DNA of 41,984 nucleotides from Gammaproteobacteria bacterium (GTDB lineage: Bacteria > Pseudomonadota > Gammaproteobacteria > Thiohalospirales > Thiohalospiraceae). Shown piece by piece: positions 18,386 through 27,225 of the stretch. Each line of letters starts with the position of its first letter. Position 1 is the first letter of the stretch. Below the pieces are notes generated by a model. It did no database searches. It saw only the letters and a program-made list of their open reading frames with translations, and was not told the origin of the DNA. The position numbers were made by a program, and so were the translations under genes. The DNA is taken from assembly GCA_015491735.1 (NCBI GenBank), contig WFVH01000040.1:1-41984 (forward strand), read 5' to 3'.

Positions 18386-19594
18386 ATGAAAAAGGCATTG
18401 TACTACTGGTTGATTCTCGGGATTGCCTGTGCCGTCCCGCCCGCGCTTGCTGCTCCAACCCTGGGCGAGGTAATCGAGGCCGCGGTGCAACGGCACCCCG
18501 AGCGGAAACTCTCCGTGGCGCGCCAGCAGATTGGCGACGGCTACCGGAGACAGGCCGATGCCTGGCTGGGCGGCGATCCCGCCATTGGCCTGGCCTACTG
18601 GACCGATGAGTTTGGCGGTGAGTACGGCTACCGCGAATCGGAGGCGAGCGTTGCGCTGCCCTTGTGGCTGCCAGGCCAGCGCAAGGTACGGAGGCAATTG
18701 GCCGACACCCTGCAAAGTCAGGCAGTGGCGTTGACGCAGCGGCTGAAATGGCAGGTGGCTGGCGAGGTAATGGAGCAGATCTGGGCGCTGCGGATGGCGG
18801 AGGAAGAGTTCTCTCTGGACAAACAGCACCTGAATTCCGCCATCACATTGGTTAAAGCGGTGGCGCGGCGTGTCGAGGCGGGTGAGCTGCCCCGTAGCAA
18901 ACTACTCATGGCGCAACAGGAGAAATTGAGCCGCGAAATACAGGTGCAAAATGCGCAGACCAATTTGGCGGGCAGGCAGGCGGCCTGGTTAAACTATACC
19001 GGAATGACCGCTCTTCCCGCCCCGTTCGTCATCGAGCCCGCCCCTTTCGAAAAGATAAGCACCCGGCATCCGTTGCTGGAACTGGCTCAACTCGATGTAA
19101 AACGGGCATCTGCGCAGAAGAGAGCTGTGTACATTGCCCGGCGGGAAAACCCGGTCTTTTCGCTGTACGTCAAACGCGATCGGGGCACCCGGCAGGAGTC
19201 CTATAACGACTCGCTGGGTGGGGAAATCACGGTGCCGTTGGGCAGCTCCACCCAGAACGCACCGGCACTGGCTGAAGCCAGTGAACGGCTGGCCCGCAGC
19301 GAAGCTGCCCTGGGGAAGGTCAAAAGGGAGTTGGAGCTGAAACTGATTCACGCACGCCAGGAGCTGGAGCGCGCGAGCAAGGCGCTGGCCCTGGCGGAGC
19401 AGCGGAATCAGCTGGCACAAAAAAGGATGAACATGAGCCAGCGCGCCTTTGAGCTGGGTGAAACCGACCTCTACCTGTTGCTGCGGGCCCGGGAGCAGGC
19501 TATCAATGCCGCCCGGGATCTGAGCCACAGCCAGGTGCAGCGCCAACGCGCCAGCGCACAGTACAACCTAGCCCTTGGAGTAATACCCGAATGA
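18386..19594 (+). CDS. TolC-family outer-membrane efflux channel (CusC/CzcC-like)
   Basis: A 402-residue protein with a signal peptide (hydrophobic to about residue 22, cleavage near ALA-A). It contains the long helical hairpins of the outer membrane efflux protein family: residues about 30-190 and 230-395, with Gln/Glu/Arg-rich coiled segments such as KVKRELELKLIHARQELERA. It would form the outer-membrane trimer of a tripartite metal efflux pump. No lipobox is seen, unlike CusC. It ends at 19594 and overlaps the upstream ATG of the adaptor ORF by ATGA, so the operon is tightly coupled. Confidence 0.9.
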   Translation: MKKALYYWLILGIACAVPPALAAPTLGEVIEAAVQRHPERKLSVARQQIGDGYRRQADAWLGGDPAIGLAYWTDEFGGEYGYRESEASVALPLWLPGQRKVRRQLADTLQSQAVALTQRLKWQVAGEVMEQIWALRMAEEEFSLDKQHLNSAITLVKAVARRVEAGELPRSKLLMAQQEKLSREIQVQNAQTNLAGRQAAWLNYTGMTALPAPFVIEPAPFEKISTRHPLLELAQLDVKRASAQKRAVYIARRENPVFSLYVKRDRGTRQESYNDSLGGEITVPLGSSTQNAPALAEASERLARSEAALGKVKRELELKLIHARQELERASKALALAEQRNQLAQKRMNMSQRAFELGETDLYLLLRAREQAINAARDLSHSQVQRQRASAQYNLALGVIPE

Positions 19595-20841
19595 AACCCT
19601 TTCCGTTATTGACCCGGCCACCGGGCATATGGACCTCCGGTGCTGTGCGCACGCCTGCAGCAAGCTTCGATAACGCCGCCTGCGGGCGTACTCACAACGG
19701 CCCATCCTCGAAAAAACGGCCTGTTGTCCCGAGACCCATGTATCGGGTCACCGAATTGATAATAATCGCTACCCTCCTGCTGCCGGGCCTGTGCGGAGGC
19801 ACGGTAGTGACAGACCCGCTTCCCGTCTCCGCGGAACAGCGGCAGGCGCTGGGCATCAAGACAGCGCCGGTCGAAGCGGTCGAGCAGTCATGGAGCATCC
19901 CCTACCCCGCCCAAGTCGTTGTACCCAATGCTCAGTTACGCGTGGTCAGCGCGCTGCAGTCCGGCCTGCTGGAATCACTACTCGTGGCTGAAGGGCAAAA
20001 GGTAAAAAAGGGACAGGCGCTGGCGATTATTCAGAGTCCACAACTTCTTGAACAGCAGCGCAACTATCTTACCGCGTTGAGCCGGCTGGATCTGGCCAAA
20101 ACCGACTGGAAACGTGATGAACAGCTTTTCCAGGAGGGGATCATTGCCGAACGGCGCTATCTGGAGTCTCTCTCACGCTACCGCCAGGCCAGAACGGAAG
20201 TGGAGCAATACCGCCAGGCGCTGAATCTGGTAGGCATGGGCAAACAGTCACTACAGAAGCTGGCCAGCCAGCGGCGCCTGTCAGGTTCGCTGACGGTACG
20301 AGCGCCACTCGATGGGGTGGTGCTGGAACAACTGGCCACACCGGGGCAACAGCTAAACCCCCTCGATCCCATCTACCGGATTGGCAGACTGGTGCCGTTG
20401 TGGCTCGAAATCCAGGTGCCGCTCAAAGAGCTGGGGAACACTTCGGTAGGCTCGATGATCAGGGTAAACAGCACGCCCCGGCTATTCGGCAAGGTGATCA
20501 CCATTGGCCGGATGGTGCATGGCGTCGATCAAGGCGTCATGGTCCGTGCCGGGATTACTGAGGGGGCGGAGCATCTGCATCCCGGCCAGTTCGTGCAGGT
20601 GGAGTTGGCCCGGACCAGCGACGGACAGAGTTTTCGTATCCCCAGCACCGCCCTGGTCCGCCAGGGAGACAGGGTGTGGATTTTCGCCGAACATCCGGCA
20701 GGGTTTCAGCCAGTTGCCGTAACCGTCATCGCGGAAGAGGCGGACGCCGTTGTGGTCAACGCGGCTCTCAATCCTGATGACCGCATCGTGGTCGCCGGTA
20801 CCGTAGCGCTCAAGGCTATCTGGCTGGAGGGAGACGAATAG
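19591..20841 (+). CDS. RND efflux membrane-fusion protein (CusB/CzcB-like)
   Basis: The adaptor has a barrel-sandwich and lipoyl-like region (GLLESLLVAEGQKVKKGQALAII and, later, GSLTVRAPLDGVVLEQLATPGQQL), an alpha-hairpin between them (about residues 155-215) and beta-barrel segments (LWLEIQVPLKEL). The ATG at 19591 overlaps the tolC-like stop. The hydrophobic signal segment (TELIIIATLLLPGLCGG) only begins near residue 54. The DNA between, 19610-19750, is a family 2 element of 141 bp, a multiple of 3, so the frame stays open. The functional start is either 19591 (416 residues with an odd N terminus) or the ATG at 19738 inside the element (367 residues), which restores a normal signal peptide but has a weak ribosome-binding site. 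Confidence 0.88.
   Translation: MKPFPLLTRPPGIWTSGAVRTPAASFDNAACGRTHNGPSSKKRPVVPRPMYRVTELIIIATLLLPGLCGGTVVTDPLPVSAEQRQALGIKTAPVEAVEQSWSIPYPAQVVVPNAQLRVVSALQSGLLESLLVAEGQKVKKGQALAIIQSPQLLEQQRNYLTALSRLDLAKTDWKRDEQLFQEGIIAERRYLESLSRYRQARTEVEQYRQALNLVGMGKQSLQKLASQRRLSGSLTVRAPLDGVVLEQLATPGQQLNPLDPIYRIGRLVPLWLEIQVPLKELGNTSVGSMIRVNSTPRLFGKVITIGRMVHGVDQGVMVRAGITEGAEHLHPGQFVQVELARTSDGQSFRIPSTALVRQGDRVWIFAEHPAGFQPVAVTVIAEEADAVVVNAALNPDDRIVVAGTVALKAIWLEGDE
19610..19750. mobile_element. Repeat family 2 element inserted in the adaptor gene (141 bp)
   Basis: It starts TGACCCGGCCACC (19610-19622), 11 of 13 bases or better matching the 17390 element, and ends with CGGGTCA (19744-19750), the inverted end. The internal core (GCTTCGATAACGCCGCCTGC, then GGGCGTAC and an A6 run) aligns with the 17390 element. 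Its 141-bp length is a multiple of 3. Removing it would join MKPFPLL to TELIIIATLLLPG, which reads as a normal signal peptide. Confidence 0.5.
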
Positions 20842-23800
20842 TGTTGGCCAGACTGGTTCAGTTCTCCCTCACCCAGCGGCTGCTGATGCTGCTGGCCATT
20901 GCGCTGCTCTCCGGTGGCGGCTGGTTTGCGTTTCAGAATACCCCTATCGACGCTTTTCCCGATGTCTCCACGACCCAGGTAAAGGTGATCATCAAGGCTC
21001 CCGGCATGACGCCGGAAGAGGTGGAGGCGCGAATTACCGCACCGATTGAGGTGGAGCTGCTGGGGATCCCCAATCTCGGCATGCTGCGCTCTGTAGCCAA
21101 GTATGCGCTGACCGATATCACCGTCGATTTTACCGAAGGCACTGATATCTACTGGGCCCGTCAACAGGTAGCGGAACGCCTGAGTGGCATATGGGAGGAT
21201 CTGCCCGCGGATGTATCCGGTGGCATGGCGCCAATGACCACTCCGCTGGGTGAGATGTTCATGTTCACCATCGAAGGGGGAGGACTCTCTCTCACCGAGC
21301 ACCGCGATCTGCTGGACTGGGTGATCCGCCCCGCTCTGCGCACCGTCCCTGGCGTGGCGGATGTCAACGCCCTGGGCGGACTGGCGCGCACCTTCGAGAT
21401 AGTACCGGACAGCGCCCGCATGATGGCACGTGGCATCAGCCTGGAGATGCTGCAAGGCGCGCTGCAGAACAACAACCGCAATGACGGCGCCGGACGTTTG
21501 AATGATGGCGAAGAGGTGCTGCTGGTGAGAACCGAGGGCAGCATCCGCACCCTTGAGGATGTGGCCGCCATCGTGGTGCGCCCCGATCCCGCCCAGCCGG
21601 TGCGGATAGGCGAAGTGGCCGATATACGTGTCGGTTCGCTGACCCGTTATGGCGCCGTCACCCACGATGGAACCGGTGAGGTGGTTCAGGGGCTGGTGCT
21701 GGGCCTGCGTGGCGCCAACGCCCGCGAACTGGTGGCCGGCTTGCACAGCAAGCTCGACGAGCTGAGATCCGGCCTGCCGGAGGGGGTCGAGATCAACGTG
21801 TTCTATGACCGCGGACAACTGGTCGATCAGGCGGTCGGTACTGTGACCAAAGCGCTGGGGGAAGCGATCATCCTGGTGCTGATCCTGCTGTTGCTGTTTC
21901 TGGGTGGCTGGCGCGCCGCACTCACTGTGGCGCTGGTGCTGCCGCTGGCGGCGATGGTGACCTTTATCCTGATGTACTTTTTCGGCATGTCAGCCAACCT
22001 TATGTCGCTCGGCGGGCTGGCCATCGCCATCGGCATACTGGTGGATGCCGCGGTGGTCGTGGTGGAGAATATCGTCAGCCATCTGGCGCGGCAGCGCGAA
22101 CAGGGAAAGGGAGGACTGCCGCGCCTGCATCTGATCTATCGCGCCGTGCGTGAGGTATCGGCGCCGGTCACATCAGGCATCCTGATCATCATTATCGTGT
22201 TCCTGCCACTGCTCACGCTGCAGGGTCTGGAGGGCAAGCTGTTCACCCCGGTCGCCCTGACCATCGTGTTCGCACTTTCCGGTTCGCTGCTGCTGTCACT
22301 GACCGTGGTGCCGGTACTGGCCTCCTTTCTGCTGGGCAAGGTCTCCCACCAGGAACCCTGGCTGGTGCGCAAGATGCAAACGATCTATATTCCGGTACTC
22401 AACTGGTCACTGGACAACAGCCGGATCGTCCTTGGCCTGGCGCTGGCCGCCATGCTGGCAGCCGCCGGCCTCTATACGCTGATCGGCAAGACGTTCATGC
22501 CCGTCATGGACGAGGGGGACATGATCGTGCAGCTGGAGAAACTCCCCTCGATCAGCCTGGAGCAATCCATCGCTATCGACATGCGGTTTCAGAAGGCACT
22601 GATGGAGCGCGTTCCGGAGGTGATCGGCGTGGTGTCACGGGCCGGCAGCGATGAGCTGGGACTCGACCCCATGGGGCTGAACGAAACCGACAGTTTTCTG
22701 ATTCTCAAACCCCGGGAGGAGTGGATAGCTTCTGACAAGGAAGCGCTGGCCGACTCCATCCGCGAGGTGATGGCTGACTTTCCAGGTGTCTCCTTCGCCT
22801 TTACACAACCGATCCAGATGCGGGTCGACGAGATGCTCACCGGTGTGCGGGGCGACCTGGCCATCAAGGTGTTTGGGGACAACCAGCAGGAGCTGAACCG
22901 CGCCACCGACGCCATCGTCGACATCATCCGGCAGATTCCCGGTGCAGACGAGGTCTACAGCCCGCGTAACGAAGGGGCGCAGTACCTGCGCCTGGTAGTG
23001 GATCGCCTCGCCACCGGCCGCATGGGGCTTGATGTGAACACGCTGGAAGATGCGTTGCGCGCCCAGGTGGAAGGGCTGCGCCTCGGGACGGTATATGAAG
23101 GCAGCCGCCGTATTCCACTGCTCCTCAAGGGACCCGCCTCGCTACGCGATTCACCGGCCAGCTTTGCCGGCCAGTCCATCGTACTGGCCGACGGACAGCG
23201 GGTTCAACTGGCGGACATCGTCCACCTGGAGCGAACCGAAGGGCCGGTGTCGGCCAACCGCGAAAACGGGCACCGCATGGCGGTGGTGATCGCGAATGTC
23301 TCCGGCCGCGATCTGGTGGGATTCGTCGATGAGGCCAGACAGCGGGTAATGGAGAAGTACAGTCTGCCCACCGGCTACTATCTGGAGTGGGGCGGACAGT
23401 TCGAGAACCAGCAGCGGGCGGCACAGCGGCTCTCCATCGTGGTACCGGTGGCGCTCGGGCTGATCTTTCTGATTCTGTTCTCCACCTTCCACTCGGTGCG
23501 CCAGGCGGCGCTGGTACTGAGCAACATCCCCTTCGCCATGATCGGCGGCATCGTCGCGCTGTGGCTGACCGGCGAGTACCTCTCGGTGCCCGCCTCGGTG
23601 GGCTTTATCGCCCTGCTGGGCATCGCCGTTCTCAACGGGGTGGTGATGGTAACCTGGTTCAATCAGCTCATCGCCCTGGGGCACCCGCTGGCCGAAGTAG
23701 TCGTCGAAGGGGCCAGACGCCGTCTGCGGCCGGTAATGATGACCGCCAGTATCGCCGCTTTCGGCCTGGTACCGCTGCTGTTCGCTACCGGCCCCGGATC

Positions 23801-23915
23801 CGAGATCCAGCGCCCGCTGGCCATCGTGGTGATTGGCGGGCTGGTCAGCTCCACCCTGCTGACGCTGGTAATACTGCCAATCCTCTACCGCCGGTTCGGC
23901 GTCAAGGGAGCGTGA
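20841..23915 (+). CDS. Heavy-metal efflux RND pump (CusA/CzcA family)
   Basis: A 1024-residue inner-membrane HME-RND transporter. The N-terminal TM1 is followed by the periplasmic PIDAFPDVSTTQVKV typical of heavy-metal RND. The TM4 region has GGLAIAIGILVDAAVVVVEN, and the second half has FIALLGIAVLNGVVMV. The family pumps Cu+, Ag+, Zn2+, Co2+, Cd2+ or Ni2+; this motif set does not settle the metal. PIQMRVDEMLTGVRGDLAIKVFG near residue 650 is well conserved. The start is a GTG at 20841, overlapping the adaptor stop by one base. DUF3240 follows directly, an association typical for HME pumps. Confidence 0.93.
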   Translation: MLARLVQFSLTQRLLMLLAIALLSGGGWFAFQNTPIDAFPDVSTTQVKVIIKAPGMTPEEVEARITAPIEVELLGIPNLGMLRSVAKYALTDITVDFTEGTDIYWARQQVAERLSGIWEDLPADVSGGMAPMTTPLGEMFMFTIEGGGLSLTEHRDLLDWVIRPALRTVPGVADVNALGGLARTFEIVPDSARMMARGISLEMLQGALQNNNRNDGAGRLNDGEEVLLVRTEGSIRTLEDVAAIVVRPDPAQPVRIGEVADIRVGSLTRYGAVTHDGTGEVVQGLVLGLRGANARELVAGLHSKLDELRSGLPEGVEINVFYDRGQLVDQAVGTVTKALGEAIILVLILLLLFLGGWRAALTVALVLPLAAMVTFILMYFFGMSANLMSLGGLAIAIGILVDAAVVVVENIVSHLARQREQGKGGLPRLHLIYRAVREVSAPVTSGILIIIIVFLPLLTLQGLEGKLFTPVALTIVFALSGSLLLSLTVVPVLASFLLGKVSHQEPWLVRKMQTIYIPVLNWSLDNSRIVLGLALAAMLAAAGLYTLIGKTFMPVMDEGDMIVQLEKLPSISLEQSIAIDMRFQKALMERVPEVIGVVSRAGSDELGLDPMGLNETDSFLILKPREEWIASDKEALADSIREVMADFPGVSFAFTQPIQMRVDEMLTGVRGDLAIKVFGDNQQELNRATDAIVDIIRQIPGADEVYSPRNEGAQYLRLVVDRLATGRMGLDVNTLEDALRAQVEGLRLGTVYEGSRRIPLLLKGPASLRDSPASFAGQSIVLADGQRVQLADIVHLERTEGPVSANRENGHRMAVVIANVSGRDLVGFVDEARQRVMEKYSLPTGYYLEWGGQFENQQRAAQRLSIVVPVALGLIFLILFSTFHSVRQAALVLSNIPFAMIGGIVALWLTGEYLSVPASVGFIALLGIAVLNGVVMVTWFNQLIALGHPLAEVVVEGARRRLRPVMMTASIAAFGLVPLLFATGPGSEIQRPLAIVVIGGLVSSTLLTLVILPILYRRFGVKGA

Positions 23916-23916
23916 A

Positions 23917-24225
23917 ATGACTGCACAAGAGACCCTGCTCTCCATTATCGTTTCACCCGCCATCGAAGACGGGTTGATAGACTGGCTGCTGGCCGCTGAG
24001 GATGTTACCGGTTTTACCCGCTTTCCGGTCAGCGGGCACGGCAGCTCGGCTCACTCTTCCATGAGTCCGGCCGAACAGGTGGCTGGCAGCCGGCGCAAGA
24101 CGCTGTTCCAGACCCATTTGCCGCAACCACAGGCACTACGCCTGATCAAAAAGCTGGAACAGGATTTTGGCAACTGCGGCGTACACTATTGGCTGACACC
24201 GCTATTGGCCGGCGGACATCTATGA
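23917..24225 (+). CDS. DUF3240 family protein (HME-RND-associated)
   Basis: A 102-residue soluble protein of the DUF3240 type, with a ferredoxin-like pattern. ETLLSIIVSPAIEDGLIDWLL at residues 4-24 resembles the family start, GFTRFPVSGHG lies in the middle, and the end is a short strand (NCGVHYWLTPL). DUF3240 genes accompany heavy-metal RND pumps and have a PII-like size, but the function is unproven. The start is the ATG at 23917, one base after the pump stop. Its stop overlaps the ATG at 24222 of the cytochrome b561 gene. Confidence 0.82.
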   Translation: MTAQETLLSIIVSPAIEDGLIDWLLAAEDVTGFTRFPVSGHGSSAHSSMSPAEQVAGSRRKTLFQTHLPQPQALRLIKKLEQDFGNCGVHYWLTPLLAGGHL

Positions 24226-24902
24226 GCCCTGATAAAGAGAGATTCGGCATGACTCAAGAGAATACCCTGCCGGTTTGGGATCTTCCGGTACGAATATTCC
24301 ACTGGTCTCTGGTCGCTTCCTTCACGGTTGCTTATCTGACCGCCGAAGAGGAGAATATCTGGCACATATACTCTGGCTATGCGGTGCTTGGCCTTGTTGT
24401 TTTCCGCCTGCTGTGGGGGTTCATCGGCACCAGACATGCACGGTTCAGCGACTTCGTCTGTCCTCCAACGCAGATTCTGGAGTATATACAGGGGTTGATT
24501 TCCAGAAAACCGGAACGCTATACGGGTCACAATCCGGCGGGCGGCTGGATGATTCTCGCCCTGCTGGCAAGCCTGTTTCTGGTAACAATCAGCGGCTTGA
24601 AGCTCTACGCCATTGAGGAGGGCCTCGGCCCGCTGGCCAGTATCGGCGCCAAACTCCGGGTGGTCGGGAACGCCCACGCCAACGGGGATGAAGCGGAGGA
24701 GGAAGAGGATCAGCAAGAGGAGTTTTGGGAAGAGATACATGAACTGTCGACAGATTTGACACTGCTGTTGATTCTCCTGCACGTGGCCGGCGTGGCGGTA
24801 ATGAGCTGGCTTCAAAACGAAAATCTGGTGAAATCCATGTTCACCGGAAGAAAAACCCTCAAGGACTCCCGTCGGAACGAAACCGGTGAAACTCCCCCTT
24901 AA
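24222..24902 (+). CDS. Cytochrome b561-type membrane protein
   Basis: A 226-residue inner-membrane protein of the b561/Ni-hydrogenase b-type family. Conserved His candidates for haem ligation occur in RIFHWSLV, NIWHIYSGY and LLILLHVAGV. Four transmembrane segments are seen, plus a marked acidic insertion (EAEEEEDQQEEFWEE, about residues 160-175) before the last one. It likely passes electrons between quinones and a periplasmic partner. The start at 24222 overlaps the DUF3240 stop (ATGA); an ATG at 24249 with AGAGA upstream is the alternative. It lies in an operon with a PepSY protein and a two-component system, an arrangement seen in other gammaproteobacteria. Confidence 0.85.
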   Translation: MSPDKERFGMTQENTLPVWDLPVRIFHWSLVASFTVAYLTAEEENIWHIYSGYAVLGLVVFRLLWGFIGTRHARFSDFVCPPTQILEYIQGLISRKPERYTGHNPAGGWMILALLASLFLVTISGLKLYAIEEGLGPLASIGAKLRVVGNAHANGDEAEEEEDQQEEFWEEIHELSTDLTLLLILLHVAGVAVMSWLQNENLVKSMFTGRKTLKDSRRNETGETPP

Positions 24903-25194
24903 ATCTGCAATACTTTCAGCCCTGCTGACCATTGGAGCGGTGCTCCCGGCGGTGGCTGACAAGGAGGATGAAATCGACTACCTGGAGGCCCGCCGCCTGA
25001 TGGAGAACGGGATCATCCTGCCATTGCAAACTATCCTGGAGAAAGTGCAGGGACATGTCCTGGAGGTGGAACTGGAGTATGAGCACGGGCTTTACCTCTA
25101 TGAAATCGAGGTGCTCAACGAAGGAGGCATCGTGAGTGAACTGGAGTTCAATGCAACGACAGGAAAACTGATCAAAAGCGGGATCGAGGAATAA
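24886..25194 (+). CDS. PepSY-domain periplasmic protein
   Basis: A 102-residue protein with a signal peptide (residues 1-24, cleavage after AVA) and a PepSY-like domain (YLEARRLMENGIILPLQTILEKV, then LEVELEYEHGLYLYEIEVL). PepSY domains are small periplasmic or extracellular modules, often inhibitory or sensory. The GTG at 24886 lies inside the b561 gene (17-nt overlap), so they are coupled. It precedes the response regulator by 3 nt, which fits a periplasmic sensing role for the kinase. Confidence 0.85.
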   Translation: MKLPLKSAILSALLTIGAVLPAVADKEDEIDYLEARRLMENGIILPLQTILEKVQGHVLEVELEYEHGLYLYEIEVLNEGGIVSELEFNATTGKLIKSGIEE

Positions 25195-25197
25195 CCG

Positions 25198-25857
25198 ATG
25201 CGCCTGTTGCTGGTAGAGGATGACGAACTGTTGGCCGACTCTCTGAGAAACTGTCTGGTTAAACAGGGCTTTGCCGTGGATCTGGCAGACAACGGTGTAG
25301 ATGCCGAGTTCATGGGTAACGAGGAGCCATACGACATTGTGGTGCTGGATCTGGGCCTGCCGGAGCGCTCCGGACTGGAGGTGCTGAAAAACTGGCGGCG
25401 GCGAAAAAATCCGGTGCCGGTCATCGTCCTGACCGCCAGGGACGCCTGGCATGAACGGGTAGAGGGGTTCAAGGCAGGCACCGATGACTATCTGGGCAAA
25501 CCCTTCCATATGGAAGAGCTGAGCGCGCGGATCCACGCCCTGATCCGCCGCAATCACGCCGTAAAAGGGAAGGTGCTGCAGGCGGCTGATGGACTGCGGC
25601 TGGATGAAGAGCAGCAACAGGTTCATCTGCCGGATGGCCGATGCCTGGAGCTGACCGGCACCGAGTTCCGGCTTTTGCGTTACTTTATGCTCAACCCCGG
25701 CAAACCCCTTTCCAAAACCCGTCTGACCGAGCATGTCTACGAACGGGATTTCGATCGGGACAGCAACCTGATTGAAGTCTATGTCAGCCGGCTGAGAGAC
25801 AAACTCGGCAAGGAGCGCATTATCACCCGGCGCGGCCAAGGCTATATCTTCCGGTGA
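25198..25857 (+). CDS. OmpR/PhoB-family response regulator
   Basis: A 219-residue DNA-binding regulator. The receiver domain (about 1-115) has acidic D8-D9, phospho-acceptor D51 in VVLDLGLP, T79 in VLTAR, and K101 in YLGKPF. The winged helix (about 125-218) ends in the typical RGQGYIF. It is the partner of the kinase downstream and belongs to the PhoP/QseB/PmrA-like group. It probably controls the b561/PepSY operon and perhaps the efflux genes, but no binding site was identified with confidence. Confidence 0.94.
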   Translation: MRLLLVEDDELLADSLRNCLVKQGFAVDLADNGVDAEFMGNEEPYDIVVLDLGLPERSGLEVLKNWRRRKNPVPVIVLTARDAWHERVEGFKAGTDDYLGKPFHMEELSARIHALIRRNHAVKGKVLQAADGLRLDEEQQQVHLPDGRCLELTGTEFRLLRYFMLNPGKPLSKTRLTEHVYERDFDRDSNLIEVYVSRLRDKLGKERIITRRGQGYIFR

Positions 25858-25864
25858 AGGAGCA

Positions 25865-27196
25865 GTGAACTCCCTTGAACGCCGTCTTCAACTGGGTCTG
25901 GTATCAAGCCTGCTGCTATTGATGGGGCTGTTCTGGTTGGCGGGCAATCAGTCACTGCGCCAGCTTACCGAAAACTTCATCGCCTCCCGTCTGGAGCATG
26001 ACGCCGAAAGCCTGCTCAGCATCATCACTACCGACCCGGAGCGTCTGTTGAGGCAACAGGCCAATCAGATCTTCAACCAGCCTTTCTCTGGCCACTACTA
26101 CCTGGTGTTGTTTGGCGACGGCCGGAAGATCACCTCGCGTTCATTGTGGGATCATACGCTCGATATTCCCCCTCTTCTTCCCGGAGAGATCCGGCGCCTT
26201 CACCGAACCGGGCCCTCCGGGCAACAACTGCTCGTTCTGGTACAGGGTTTTCGCAAACGGGGAGTAGAGTTCACCCTAGCCGTGACGGAAGATCTGACCC
26301 CCATCGAAGCGGAAAGGGCGCGCTTCACCCGCAATTTCGCCCTGCTGGCCCTGTTGAGCATCGCCCTCCTGATAGCGGTACAGCGGATGGTGGTGCGCCG
26401 TTCGTTCCGGCGGCTGGAACCGGTCAGGAAGGATATGCACCGCCTGGAACGGGGAGAGCTGGAACGGCTGTCCGAAGATGTACCCACGGAAATTCTGCCT
26501 CTGGTGCAAGAGTTCAACCACCTGCAGCAGCTGCTGACCCAGCGCCTGGAGCGCTCCCGCAACGCCTTGGGCAACCTGGCCCATGCCCTCAAGGGACCGC
26601 TCAATCTACTGCAACAGTTCCTGGAGAGACAGGAAAACACGCCTCACTGCCCGCAACTGGAGCAGGCGCGCACCCAGGTGACACGCATCCATCAACTGAT
26701 GGAGCGGGAGCTCAAACGGGCGCGGATGGCGGGGAAAGGTCTGCCAACGCATCGGTTTGACCCTGCCACCAGCCTGCCAGAACTGATTCAGACACTGAAC
26801 AAAATCCATCATGCACGCCACCTGGACATTCAATACCACCTTGCCGGCGATATCTCCCCTTTCGGGGATCATGAGGATATGCTCGAACTGCTGGGAAACC
26901 TGCTGGACAACGCGTGTAAATGGGCGGACTCAAAGGTGGTTTGCGCCATTAGCAAAGATGCCGATGGACGACGGTTCAATATCACCGTTGAAGATGACGG
27001 GCCAGGGCTGCCTGTCGAAGGGATGGCAATACTGGCTAAACGGGGAATTCAGCTCGATGAGACAAAAGAGGGCCATGGTCTCGGACTGGCCATCAGTAAA
27101 GACATCGTAAAGCTCTATGGAGGGAAAATCGGCTTCAGCCAATCGCAAGCGTCAGGCGGGCTGAAGATCACTATTCAGCTACCATCATCAGCATAA
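25865..27196 (+). CDS. PhoQ-like sensor histidine kinase
   Basis: A 443-residue inner-membrane kinase. TM1 is at about residues 10-27, a periplasmic sensor region spans about 28-155, and TM2 is at about 157-173. Then come a HAMP-like linker, the phospho-acceptor H240 in LAHALKGPLNLL (PhoQ-like H-box), the N box LLGNLLDNACKWAD, G1 VEDDGPGL and G2 GHGLGLAIS. It has no other recognisable sensor domain. The GTG at 25865 is supported by AAGGAG just upstream. It ends the efflux-regulatory block; the 265-bp element begins 29 nt after the stop. Confidence 0.93.
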   Translation: MNSLERRLQLGLVSSLLLLMGLFWLAGNQSLRQLTENFIASRLEHDAESLLSIITTDPERLLRQQANQIFNQPFSGHYYLVLFGDGRKITSRSLWDHTLDIPPLLPGEIRRLHRTGPSGQQLLVLVQGFRKRGVEFTLAVTEDLTPIEAERARFTRNFALLALLSIALLIAVQRMVVRRSFRRLEPVRKDMHRLERGELERLSEDVPTEILPLVQEFNHLQQLLTQRLERSRNALGNLAHALKGPLNLLQQFLERQENTPHCPQLEQARTQVTRIHQLMERELKRARMAGKGLPTHRFDPATSLPELIQTLNKIHHARHLDIQYHLAGDISPFGDHEDMLELLGNLLDNACKWADSKVVCAISKDADGRRFNITVEDDGPGLPVEGMAILAKRGIQLDETKEGHGLGLAISKDIVKLYGGKIGFSQSQASGGLKITIQLPSSA

Positions 27197-27225
27197 CTCC
27201 ACGCATTGTCTGTGCTGGCTGCCTA

